Shown: positions 36,835-45,133 of the stretch, piece after piece
Layout: the number at the start of each line of letters is the position of its first letter
Position numbering within the stretch: the stretch's first letter is position 1
DNA from: Planctomyces sp. SH-PL62
GTDB taxonomy: Bacteria > Planctomycetota > Planctomycetia > Planctomycetales > Planctomycetaceae
Length of the DNA stretch: 48,184 nucleotides
Reading direction: 5' to 3'
NCBI GenBank assembly: GCA_945893075.1
Contig: CAMDDX010000010.1
Location: 1-48,184, forward strand
The notes under the pieces: generated by a model
Told to the model about the DNA's origin: nothing
The model's database searches: none
Seen by the model: only the letters and a program-made list of their open reading frames with translations
Made by a program: the position numbers and the translations under genes

Positions 36835-37509
36835 ATGGAACACCTGCTTTCTGGCGTGCATCAGTTTCACTCGCAAGTCTTTCAGCGCGAGCGGGACTTC
36901 TTCGACAAGCTGGTCGCCGGTCAAAGCCCCAGCGCGCTGTTCGTGACCTGCTCGGACTCGCGTGTCGATCCGAACCTCATCACGCAGTCCGGGCCGGGCG
37001 AGTTGTTCGTACTGCGGAACGCCGGCAACATCGTCCCCCCTTACGGAGCCTCGAACGGCGGCGAGTCGGCGACCATCGAGTACGCCGTTGCGGCGCTCGG
37101 TGTGCGAGACATCGTGATCTGCGGGCACTCGCGCTGCGGAGCGATCAGCGCGCTGTTGCATCCGGAGAAAGCTCGCTCGATGCCACTGGTCACCAACTGG
37201 CTGAACCATGCCGAGACCACGCGCCGCATCGTGGCCGAGAACTACAGCCACGCCACCGGCGATGACTTGCTCGAAATCGCCGTTCAGGAACATGTGCTCG
37301 TGCAGGTCGAAAACATCCAGACGCATCCGTCCGTCGCCGTGAAACTCCAACGGGGCGAACTGAAACTGCACGCCTGGGTCTATCACCTGGAGACCGGCGA
37401 AATCCTCGCCTACTCCGGCGACGACCGCTGCTTCGAGCCGCTCAATAAGATTGACCACACACCGGCTGCGGAGCGAGTCATCGACAATCCGATGCTCCGC
37501 CGAACGTAA
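36835..37509 (+). CDS. Beta-class carbonic anhydrase
   Basis: The protein has 224 residues from ATG 36835 (GAGGAA ribosome site). Zinc ligands lie in CSDSRVDP (Cys and the Asp-Arg dyad) and in GHSRCGA (His and Cys), with VLRNAGNIVPPYG between them. The enzyme interconverts CO2 and bicarbonate in the cytoplasm. Length is normal for the family. No operon partner; an inverted repeat follows. Confidence 0.95.
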   Translation: MEHLLSGVHQFHSQVFQRERDFFDKLVAGQSPSALFVTCSDSRVDPNLITQSGPGELFVLRNAGNIVPPYGASNGGESATIEYAVAALGVRDIVICGHSRCGAISALLHPEKARSMPLVTNWLNHAETTRRIVAENYSHATGDDLLEIAVQEHVLVQVENIQTHPSVAVKLQRGELKLHAWVYHLETGEILAYSGDDRCFEPLNKIDHTPAAERVIDNPMLRRT

Positions 37510-37523
37510 CGCTCTCGTCTCTG

Positions 37524-37617
37524 CCTTCATTTTTCGCCCTCCATTTTCCGCCAGCACCGCTTTGATCCCATCTGCAAAGACGGCTGCGGCTGGCAAAAAA
37601 TGAAGGGCAAAAAATGG
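37524..37617. repeat. Inverted repeat, TTTTTCGCC family, copy 1
   Basis: Imperfect arms at 37524-37555 and 37589-37617 (core CTTCATTTTTCGCC and AATGAAGGGCAAAAAATGG). Same family as the repeat at 40365-40439. It lies between the convergent carbonic anhydrase and vWA genes. Confidence 0.82.
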
Positions 37618-37636
37618 AATGCCCGGATGGCAATCG

Positions 37637-40339
37637 TTACTTGGCCAACGCCTTCGCCGAGCGTACGAGGCTGACGAACTCGGACCGATAGCCCGACTTG
37701 TCCGCACCCAGCGACGACTGAGCCAACTCGACCACCGAATCGAGCGTCGCATTCCCGCGATGCGGCGAATGACGCAGGATCATGCCGAAGCTGGCGACGC
37801 TCGCGGCGAACCGGAAGTCGGTCGAAGCCTGCCCGAACGAGCGCCCGGCATCGGCCAACGGCATCTCGATCAGCGAACTCTTGTCCGCATCCGGCTGCTT
37901 GTAGCGCAGCTTGATCGTCAGCAGTTCGTTGGCAGCGTCACGGGGCCGGGAGTCTTTTTCCCGCCGGGGCAAATCAAGGATCGCTGTCGGATCCGGCTTC
38001 GGCGACGGGGAAATGACTCCCGAACCCTTCGCCGGCTGATACTTCAACTTCTCTTCGGTCACAGGCGTCGGAGCCGGCAGCTTGTTCGGCGGAACGATCT
38101 CGTACAGCGCGGTGACGGTGTGGCCGGCTCCGATTTCACCGGCGTCTTTCGTGTCATCATGAAAATCTTGAGCGGCCAACAGGCGGTTCTCGTAACCGAT
38201 CAGCCGATACGCGCCGACTTGCGACGGATTGAATTCGATTTGGATCTTCACATCCTTCGCGATCGTGATCAGCGTCCCGGTCATCTGCTCGACGAACACT
38301 TTGTTGGCTTCGCGGAGCGTGTCGATGTAGGCGTAATTCCCGTTCCCTTTGTCGGCCAGTTTTTCGAGCGTCGAGTCCTTCAAGTTCCCCATTCCGAACC
38401 CCAGCACGCTGAGGAACACACCCGACTTCGATTCCTCTTCGATCAGCCGCGTGAGATCGTCCTGGTTGGTGACGCCAACGTTGAAGTCGCCGTCGGTGCA
38501 AAGGATCACGCGGTTGGTTCCCTTGGGAATGAAATGCTTGCGAGCCAGCGCATACGCGAGCTGAATCCCCTCGCCACCGTTCGTCGAGCCCCCCGCTTGC
38601 AGGTTCTCCAGCGACGACAGGATCACATCCTTCTGCGTCGCGTTGGTCGAATCCAACGCCAACCCAGAGGCTCCGGCATAGACCACGATGCCGACGCGAT
38701 CGTTCTCGCCAAGCTGGTCCACCAACCGGCGCAACCCGGCCTTCACCAGCGGCAACCGATTCTCCGGCTGCATCGAGCCGGACACGTCGATCAGAAACAC
38801 GATGTTGCTGACCGGTCGCTTATCGAGCGCAATCTCTTTGCCCTTCAGGCCGACACGGACCAACCGATGGTCGGCATTCCAAGGACAGCCGGCAACTTCC
38901 ATGTGGACGGCAAACGGAACGTCTGGATTTGAAATTTCAGATTTCAGATTTGAGACTTCAGATTTGGAATTTGAAATGTCTGATTTGGAATTTGAGATTT
39001 GAGATTTGAGATTTGAGATTTCCGCCCCCGGCGGCGTGTAGTCATACGAGAAATAATTGACCAACTCCTCAATCCGCACCGAGTCCGCTGGCGGCCAACT
39101 CCCCTGCGTCAGAAACCGCCGCATGTTCGAGTACGACGCGGTGTCCACGTCGATCGAGAACGTCGAAAGCGGTTCTTGCAGCGGCGTCGCGAACGGGTTG
39201 TCGTGAATCGCGGCGTAGGCTTCGACACCGGACGCCTCCGCAGGTTGGCTGCGACGGACTTCAAACTCATGTTCCTTGCGCAGTGCTTCATTCTTTTCCT
39301 GCAGCTTGGCGATCTTATTCTTGGTGAGCTCGACCTCTTTACGGAGTTCGGTGAGCTTGGCGACATCCTCGGAATCCGCGAGAGGATTCAGGAGGCCTTT
39401 CCTGTAGTTGAGTTTCGCTCGTTGGACCTCCGTCTCACCGGACGGACTCCCGGACTGCTTCTCGCCGAGCGGCCGCGAAAGGTTCAATGGTTGTGCAGGC
39501 TCGGAGGCGAGTGTTCTCGAACGTACGGTCGCTCCCTTCTTGATCGGGTTACTTGCCTGGGGAGCGATACTGCGATTGGCCAACGTCGCTAGTCGCGAAC
39601 CGGAACCACGACTGCTGAAGCCCTCACTGTTACTCGCTCCGACGCCACCTGGGCCACGCACCGCTGGGCCGCTGCCGAGAGCCGTTACGTCAAAGCCTCC
39701 CAAGCCACCGAAATTCGATCCGGCCTTGGCCGCTACCGATTCGGAAAAATGCTTGCTGTAGTAGTCCGCGTCTCGCTGAGCCCCGGAATCGACGCCGTAG
39801 TCTCGCGGCGCAGTTTGCAATCTCAGTTCGACCCCATACGGCGCGACTTCCCTGCTGAGTCCTTCGCTTTCGGCCATCAGGACATCGCTGTCGAACTCGT
39901 GCCACTCCAAGCGGTGCAACCTTCTCGCGAGGTTGTCGGCCTGTTGCCGTTCATTTCGGCCGGTGATCGTGACGATCCCAAACGCACACGCCAGCGCGAG
40001 ACATGACGCGGCCACCGCGAACTTGCCGGAGGCTTTGCGACGCGGTGAAGCATCCGTCGTCACAGACGCGAGCGTCGGTGTCTCGCTGACTAATGGGCGA
40101 TGAGGTTGCGCCGTGACTTCCTCGCTGACGCTTCGGGTTACTACTGTGGTCAACACCGCTGCTTGACCTTCTTCACGCAACGCCGCTCGCAGTTCCCCGG
40201 CGACTTCGCGAATGGCTTCGATCTCCAGCAGCGTCTCGACCGATTCGCCGATCTGCTGATCAATGGCCGCTCGCTCGGCGGCATTCAACTCGCCCAAGGC
40301 ATACGCGGTGAGGCGCGGATCGTCATGATTGGTGGACAT
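37637..40339 (-). CDS. vWA-domain protein of the YfbK type with cytoplasmic N-terminal domain
   Basis: The protein has 900 residues from ATG 40339 (AAGGAG). The N-terminal part (MSTNHDDPRLTAYALGELN) resembles anti-sigma-like domains and is followed by a membrane helix at about 107-127. A YfbK N-terminal domain, a von Willebrand A domain with the MIDAS motif DVSGSM, and a C-terminal DUF3520-like domain come next. The ECF sigma gene ends about 120 nt upstream, so sigma/anti-sigma function is plausible. Two interspersed repeats lie in frame: TRSVSEEVT at 68-76 and an ISNLKS array near 440-472. A start 39 codons earlier is rejected because it would read through a hairpin. Confidence 0.9.
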   Translation of the reverse strand: MSTNHDDPRLTAYALGELNAAERAAIDQQIGESVETLLEIEAIREVAGELRAALREEGQAAVLTTVVTRSVSEEVTAQPHRPLVSETPTLASVTTDASPRRKASGKFAVAASCLALACAFGIVTITGRNERQQADNLARRLHRLEWHEFDSDVLMAESEGLSREVAPYGVELRLQTAPRDYGVDSGAQRDADYYSKHFSESVAAKAGSNFGGLGGFDVTALGSGPAVRGPGGVGASNSEGFSSRGSGSRLATLANRSIAPQASNPIKKGATVRSRTLASEPAQPLNLSRPLGEKQSGSPSGETEVQRAKLNYRKGLLNPLADSEDVAKLTELRKEVELTKNKIAKLQEKNEALRKEHEFEVRRSQPAEASGVEAYAAIHDNPFATPLQEPLSTFSIDVDTASYSNMRRFLTQGSWPPADSVRIEELVNYFSYDYTPPGAEISNLKSQISNSKSDISNSKSEVSNLKSEISNPDVPFAVHMEVAGCPWNADHRLVRVGLKGKEIALDKRPVSNIVFLIDVSGSMQPENRLPLVKAGLRRLVDQLGENDRVGIVVYAGASGLALDSTNATQKDVILSSLENLQAGGSTNGGEGIQLAYALARKHFIPKGTNRVILCTDGDFNVGVTNQDDLTRLIEEESKSGVFLSVLGFGMGNLKDSTLEKLADKGNGNYAYIDTLREANKVFVEQMTGTLITIAKDVKIQIEFNPSQVGAYRLIGYENRLLAAQDFHDDTKDAGEIGAGHTVTALYEIVPPNKLPAPTPVTEEKLKYQPAKGSGVISPSPKPDPTAILDLPRREKDSRPRDAANELLTIKLRYKQPDADKSSLIEMPLADAGRSFGQASTDFRFAASVASFGMILRHSPHRGNATLDSVVELAQSSLGADKSGYRSEFVSLVRSAKALAK
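38924..39022. repeat. In-frame tandem array of TTTGAGATTTGAGA units
   Basis: About 99 bp of degenerate 7-nt and 14-nt units that translate as NLKSQISNSKSDISNSKSEV-type repeats in the vWA protein, between the N-terminal region and the vWA core. The same units form a 41-bp array in non-coding DNA at 11478-11518. Confidence 0.9.
40112..40138. repeat. In-frame interspersed repeat encoding TRSVSEEVT
   Basis: These 27 nt read on the minus strand as ACCCGAAGCGTCAGCGAGGA and onward. The intergenic sequence at 11327-11347 carries the related AACCCGAAGCGCGAGCGAGG. In the vWA gene it is translated at residues 68-76, in the linker before the membrane helix. Confidence 0.75.
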
Positions 40340-40364
40340 GAAAAGCTCCTTATGAAGTGCCTTG

Positions 40365-40439
40365 ATTTTACGCCCTTCATTTTTCGCCAGCCGCCTGACC
40401 ACACGCCAAGGAGCTGGCGAAAAATGAAGGGCAAAAAAT
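40365..40439. repeat. Inverted repeat, TTTTTCGCC family, copy 2
   Basis: Arms at 40365-40390 and 40414-40439 (CGCCCTTCATTTTTCGCCAG) with one or two mismatches. It sits between the ECF sigma stop and the vWA start, so the two genes are separated by a hairpin in their transcript. Confidence 0.88.
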
Positions 40440-40457
40440 GTCGACGCAATGTTCAAT

Positions 40458-40967
40458 TCATTTCATCAATTCGCGTAGCCGCTTGATCCCGACGTGAATC
40501 AAGAACCCCACGTTCGTCTCCGAAAGCCCAGTGATCGCGCTGATCTCGCGATAGCTCAGGCTGTTTTGAAACTTCAGTCGCAGGACTTCCTGCTGGTTTT
40601 TCGGAAGGTCGGTCATCAACCGCAGCACGTGGTTGGATTCGTCACGCTGTTCGGCGACATCCTCCGGTTGCGGATCGAAGCTCACGGAATCCTGCACCGC
40701 TTCAAGCGTCATGGTCGTCATGCGTTGTTCCTTTCGTCGCACGTCGAGCGCCCCGTTCCGGCAGACCGTGAAGAGCCACTCGGCCAAATGCCCGTCGAGC
40801 TGACCACGATCCTGCTGGCAGAGTTTCAAGAACGTGTCTTGAACGACATCCCGCGCCCGCTCCACGTCCCCCACCAAATGCCGCGCATACCGCACGAGGT
40901 CGCTCTCCCATCGAGCAACCACGTCCAGAATCCACTCACTTGGGCTGTCCGTCGCAGACTGGTCCAT
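40458..40967 (-). CDS. ECF RNA polymerase sigma factor
   Basis: The protein has 169 residues, a normal ECF length. Region 2 is near 20-85 (LVRYARHLVGDVERARDVVQ, WLFTVCRNGALDVRRKEQR). Region 4 at 115-165 has LPKNQQEVLRLKFQNSLSYREISAITGLSETNVGF as helix-turn-helix. It directs RNA polymerase to specific promoters. The vWA gene downstream begins with an anti-sigma-like domain, so the pair may form a membrane-linked regulatory unit. Confidence 0.94.
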   Translation of the reverse strand: MDQSATDSPSEWILDVVARWESDLVRYARHLVGDVERARDVVQDTFLKLCQQDRGQLDGHLAEWLFTVCRNGALDVRRKEQRMTTMTLEAVQDSVSFDPQPEDVAEQRDESNHVLRLMTDLPKNQQEVLRLKFQNSLSYREISAITGLSETNVGFLIHVGIKRLRELMK

Positions 40968-41113
40968 CGCGATTTACCCTGCCAGCGAGGCGTTCAAGGA
41001 GAGAGACGTGCGAGTGGAAAGCTTCTTAGAGCCGTTATCCGAAACAAGTGCTTTTATTTCGTGTGGTTGTCGTAAGTCGTTCGATTTCAAGCTGCCAGCG
41101 AGTCAAAGCAGGC

Positions 41114-41234
41114 GAAGGTGAAAAATTGTTGGGTGAAACATGGGAGATGTGAAAAGAGAGCTTTTGACTGACCACTCGTAAGGTTGCTGTGAGCGACGGT
41201 GACTGAATTTTTCACCCAACAATTTTTCACCTTC
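41114..41234. repeat. Inverted repeat, TTGTTGGGTGAAA family
   Basis: Arms at 41114-41138 and 41210-41234 (GAAGGTGAAAAATTGTTGGG) are perfectly complementary over 25 bp. Core similar to the repeat at 30196-30312. It separates the CHAT gene's 3' end from the ECF sigma gene. The rest of 40968-41249 holds no gene. Confidence 0.9.
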
Positions 41235-41249
41235 TTGGGTTGCGGAATC

Positions 41250-44200
41250 CTACGCTGAGCCAATCAGCACAAACGCGGCCCAATACTTCGGGTGCTGAAA
41301 CGGACGCGGAGCATCGTCCGCAGCGTTGTCAGCCTTCTGATCTCCCGTCGGAATGAACTCTCCGCGCTGCCAATGTTTCCAGAGCCGGTCGGCCTGCGAT
41401 TGCGAAAGTTGCCGGAGCCACTCCTTCGCTTCGCGCAATGCCTCCGACGTTGAGAGCGGGGCCGTCATGCCCGGCCGCGAAGCCCAGAGGTTCTCGTAGA
41501 AGCGCTTCATCAAGAGCACCGTCGCCTGGTCATCCACTTTCCAGAGCGACAGGAGCAGGTTCTTCGCTCCGGCCAACAAGAGCGCCTGCGCGAATCCCAA
41601 ATATCCTTCGCCTCCCGCATACCGGCCCAATCCGGATTGGCACGCCGACAACACGACCAAGTCGGCGTCGAGCGCCCAGTCCCGCAGCACACGCTCGGCC
41701 GACAATTCACCGCGGTAGACTTCTGCATCAAAGCCGTCATCCAGTTTGATGTCCGCCAAATGGTCGCGCGCCAAAATCAGACGTGACCGTAACGGTTGCT
41801 CGGCATCCGGGACGCCGTGAGTGGCGAAGTGCAGCCAGCGAAATTTGCGGAGGACGTCTTGAGACGCCAGTTGCGCCAATCGTTGCTCGCTGGCATCGCT
41901 GCCTAACAACAATTCTGTTTCCGTGACGCGCGATCCGTGTTCGGCGGAGATCGCCTTGAGCTCCAAGCGTGTCCCCGGCAACTGCGCGAACTGATCCTTC
42001 AAAAACTGCAGCGGGGAGATGGCTCGCACATCCGCAGCGCCGACGGCCGCTTGATAGGCGATGATCGAGACTCCCAGTTTGCCCACTCCGACGTTGATGC
42101 TCTGACGTTTCGCGTCACGCCAGATTTCAACCGCGACCATCGTGACGTCCGCCTTCAGACCCTTCTGTGCTTGGAGTAAGTCGGCCAATTCCTTGAGCGG
42201 CGTCTCGGCATAGCTCAGCAGGATGTCTCCCGCTTGCAGACCTGCTTGCGCCGCCTGTCCTTGTGGCGAGACTTGAGTGATCTCCAACCCCGCGCGTGGC
42301 GGTTGCACAGCGGGAGTTGCCGCGAACACGGGATCGCCCACTCCCAACCACCGTCCGGGTGAAGCGGCCCGCGCGGCTTTCGATCTCAGCCAGACGAGGA
42401 CCGTGGCCGACGGCGCGTAACTGACTTCCCAACTCTCCGGAACCAGGAGTTCGACCGGCACACCACGGAGGCTCGAAGAGGGCAGTACGATCAGCTTGCG
42501 AACCGCTGGCGATTCTTTGTCGGCACGAAAGAATTCTCGCAACGGCTCCAGACGCTGTTGCCGCAACTCGGCGATCAGTTTCTGGAGGCTCGTGTCCGAC
42601 AGTGCCGTCGCGCGTCCGGCCGAGTTCGCCAGAGAACTCGCCAGCTCCGCACCCAGTTCGTCATCGTCTTCACTGGACCACGGCTTCTCTTTCGAGGAGA
42701 GATTCACCCAGCGCGGCTCACCCCGGTCGCGGAGGATGACTGCCCAGTGCTCTCCTTCCGGACGTTGCGAGTGTTCGCGGCCCGGTAAGTCGATCCAAGC
42801 AATCACGGCCTCGTCAGCCGCCAGCACTTTTTGGATCTCTGCCCGCTGCGCGGAATGCCCTGCGGGAACGGCGGATTGCTCCAGCAGCTTCTGTTCAAAT
42901 TCGGCAAGCTCAACGAGCAATCGCGACTCACGCTCACGCAGTTGGGCTTTCGATCCGCCAGCGGCCGACGCTCCGCTACTCAGCGCCGCGATCCGCACTT
43001 GGACTTGTTGCAGTTGTGTCGTCAACGCGCGTTGCTGCCGACGATCCTCGTCCGAGAGACGTTGTGATTGCCGAGTCACCAGGTCATCCAACAATCCGCG
43101 CGCGAGGTTGCGTTCCAGCATGTCCCAAGCGGCCGTCGGTTGCTGTCGTCTCGCAAGCAGAACGGCCAGCGGCTCCAACGGGCTGTACTCCGCCGAACGA
43201 GCGGCTCGGCCGATCCCCGTGAGCGCGATTCGTCGTCGCGCCTGCTCGAAGCTTTGCGCGGCACTGAGCCACATGGGTTCGGCCAGTTCCTCGTGGCCTT
43301 GATCGGCAGTGTGCCGCGCCAGCAGAGCGTAGCTGTGGGCGGTATCGGGGTGTCCTTCGCCCCACGTCTCGCGATGCAGGTCGAGCGCACGACGCAAGAG
43401 CGACTCGGCCTTCGCGCTGTCGCCGCGAGCTTCCAGACACAAGCCAAGTTCGCGAAACCCCAAGGCGGTATCCGGATGCCGGGGCAGACGTTTCTCCAAA
43501 ATGTCTGCCGCGCGTTGCAAGTGTTGCAACGCTTCGTCCGCGCGGCCGCGATGGTTCAAGTTCACTCCAAGATTGAAGTGAGCCTGGCCGGTATCCGGGT
43601 GGTCGTCGGAGAGCGTCGCTTGCCGGACCGTCAGGCAGTGCTCGAAATGCGGCTGCGCTTCGCTGAAGCGTCCTTCGCGGATGAGATTGTTCGCCAAGTT
43701 GTTGCTGGCCGTGGCATGACTCGGATGCTGAGTGCCCACCGTGCGACTGAGCAGCGTCAGGACTTCTTCATAATCGGCGTGCGCTTCTTGATAGCGTCCT
43801 TGCGAGGCCAGAGCGTTGGCCAGATTGTTGATCGGCGTTGCCAATGCGGCACCGGGCTGTTGTGAGAGTCGCTGCCACAACCCGATCGACTTGCGAAACG
43901 CAGTCTCCGCTTCACCAGCTCGACCTTGAACGAGCAGATTCAATCCCAGGACGTTGTAGCACGTCGCCGTTTCCGGACTCGGTTCCGGAGCGACCTTTTG
44001 AAACGTCTTCAGTGCCAGCCGGAGTAACGGATCGGCTTCGTCGTACCGTCCTTGCGCTCGCAGGCAGTCCGCGAGTTGCGTCTGCGTGGTGGCCGCTTCC
44101 AGGCTCTGGTCTCCGAAGATCGTGAGCGCCTGCCGAAAGTGCTGCTCGGATTCTGGATACTGGCTCAAATGAAACAGCGGGATCGCGAGCCGATTGTGGC

Positions 44201-44924
44201 TGATGGCCGTTTCATAATGCTGTGGCCCCAGGCAAGCCGTTCGGACTTCCAGCGCAGCCTGATAGTGATCGATCGCGGTGCGATATTGTCCTTGAAGCGC
44301 GAGCCACTCGCCCCATTGGTCCTGGGTCGCGGCGATCGTGGGATGCTGCTTGCCAAGCAGTTTCGTTTGAGTGCTGATGACCTCGCCGAGCGCATCGTAC
44401 GCCGCCTGCTGTTGACGCTGTCTCCAACGGAACCGCGCCTGGCGCTGACGAACCTCGGCCCATGTCAGCGACGATCGTCCAAACAAAGCGATCGTGGACT
44501 CGGCCGCGCGGTCCAACTCCATCAACGCCTCATCCCATTGGCCGAGCGTGATCAGTTCGTCCACTTCCGCCAACGATTTCTGGAGCTGTTTCGCCGATGC
44601 CAATTGTGTCTGATCGAACTTGGCTCGCAGTTTCCAAGATGCGGCCGTGAGCTGCGACTCGCGAGTTTGCCAGTGATCCTCTCCCTGCTGTTCGCGACGC
44701 AACTTCGCGATGGAGTCGGTGAGGTCGGCGACGGCCTGGAAGTCTGCTTTGAGCGTCAGGGTCGCAATCTGTTTATCCCAGTCTCGCACCTGCGCCGCGA
44801 ATTCTTTGGGCAATGGGCGTTGCCAGTCTGGTTTGCGTTCGTCCTCAGCGTGGCCGACGGCGATTAGGCACGCGGCGATGACGGCGATGCGCACCAAAAA
44901 CAAACCAGGCGAGCGGGAATCCAT
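41250..44924 (-). CDS. TPR-CHAT caspase-like protease with embedded PDZ domain
   Basis: The protein has 1224 residues from ATG 44924 (GGAG ribosome site). A hydrophobic signal segment (FLVRIAVIAACLIAVGHA) is followed by many TPR units of the Kinesin-light-chain type up to about 600. A helical stretch comes next, then the CHAT domain with a PDZ-like insertion (about 878-955: ITQVSPQGQAAQAGLQAGDI). The CHAT active site is intact: His1036 in HFATHG and Cys1095 in LSACQSGLG. CHAT proteases cleave specific protein targets in signalling or cell death. The divergent neighbours are a CHASE2 cyclase and a FecR/DUF928-like protein. Confidence 0.92.
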   Translation of the reverse strand: MDSRSPGLFLVRIAVIAACLIAVGHAEDERKPDWQRPLPKEFAAQVRDWDKQIATLTLKADFQAVADLTDSIAKLRREQQGEDHWQTRESQLTAASWKLRAKFDQTQLASAKQLQKSLAEVDELITLGQWDEALMELDRAAESTIALFGRSSLTWAEVRQRQARFRWRQRQQQAAYDALGEVISTQTKLLGKQHPTIAATQDQWGEWLALQGQYRTAIDHYQAALEVRTACLGPQHYETAISHNRLAIPLFHLSQYPESEQHFRQALTIFGDQSLEAATTQTQLADCLRAQGRYDEADPLLRLALKTFQKVAPEPSPETATCYNVLGLNLLVQGRAGEAETAFRKSIGLWQRLSQQPGAALATPINNLANALASQGRYQEAHADYEEVLTLLSRTVGTQHPSHATASNNLANNLIREGRFSEAQPHFEHCLTVRQATLSDDHPDTGQAHFNLGVNLNHRGRADEALQHLQRAADILEKRLPRHPDTALGFRELGLCLEARGDSAKAESLLRRALDLHRETWGEGHPDTAHSYALLARHTADQGHEELAEPMWLSAAQSFEQARRRIALTGIGRAARSAEYSPLEPLAVLLARRQQPTAAWDMLERNLARGLLDDLVTRQSQRLSDEDRRQQRALTTQLQQVQVRIAALSSGASAAGGSKAQLRERESRLLVELAEFEQKLLEQSAVPAGHSAQRAEIQKVLAADEAVIAWIDLPGREHSQRPEGEHWAVILRDRGEPRWVNLSSKEKPWSSEDDDELGAELASSLANSAGRATALSDTSLQKLIAELRQQRLEPLREFFRADKESPAVRKLIVLPSSSLRGVPVELLVPESWEVSYAPSATVLVWLRSKAARAASPGRWLGVGDPVFAATPAVQPPRAGLEITQVSPQGQAAQAGLQAGDILLSYAETPLKELADLLQAQKGLKADVTMVAVEIWRDAKRQSINVGVGKLGVSIIAYQAAVGAADVRAISPLQFLKDQFAQLPGTRLELKAISAEHGSRVTETELLLGSDASEQRLAQLASQDVLRKFRWLHFATHGVPDAEQPLRSRLILARDHLADIKLDDGFDAEVYRGELSAERVLRDWALDADLVVLSACQSGLGRYAGGEGYLGFAQALLLAGAKNLLLSLWKVDDQATVLLMKRFYENLWASRPGMTAPLSTSEALREAKEWLRQLSQSQADRLWKHWQRGEFIPTGDQKADNAADDAPRPFQHPKYWAAFVLIGSA

Positions 44925-45009
44925 ACGCATCTCCTGCGGCAACTCATCGCGACCGAGCGGGTGTGTCTCGGCTCGCGACTTTGATAGTATCGGGCTGCCC
45001 AGCGGCAAT

Positions 45010-45061
45010 GTAGCCGAGTCACTCCGTGACTCGAATTCGAGTCACGGAGTGACTCGGCTAC
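45010..45061. repeat. 52-bp perfect palindrome in the divergent intergenic region
   Basis: Two 26-bp arms meet without a loop (GTAGCCGAGTCACTCCGTGA from 45010, mirrored to 45061). It lies between the CHAT start (44924) and the cyclase start (45134). It may be an operator or an element insertion. An exact loopless palindrome of this length can extrude as a cruciform. Confidence 0.95.
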
Positions 45062-45133
45062 TTTGCTTTGCTCTCGGCGAGAGCGGGCGACTCTGAAGCG
45101 TGGAATGTTTCTCCTGGAATTGGATCGCGAGAC

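Noticed and set aside
40340-40456. Start of the vWA protein 39 codons upstream
   Set aside because: That stretch is a hairpin repeat; the ATG at 40339 has AAGGAG and begins a recognisable domain.
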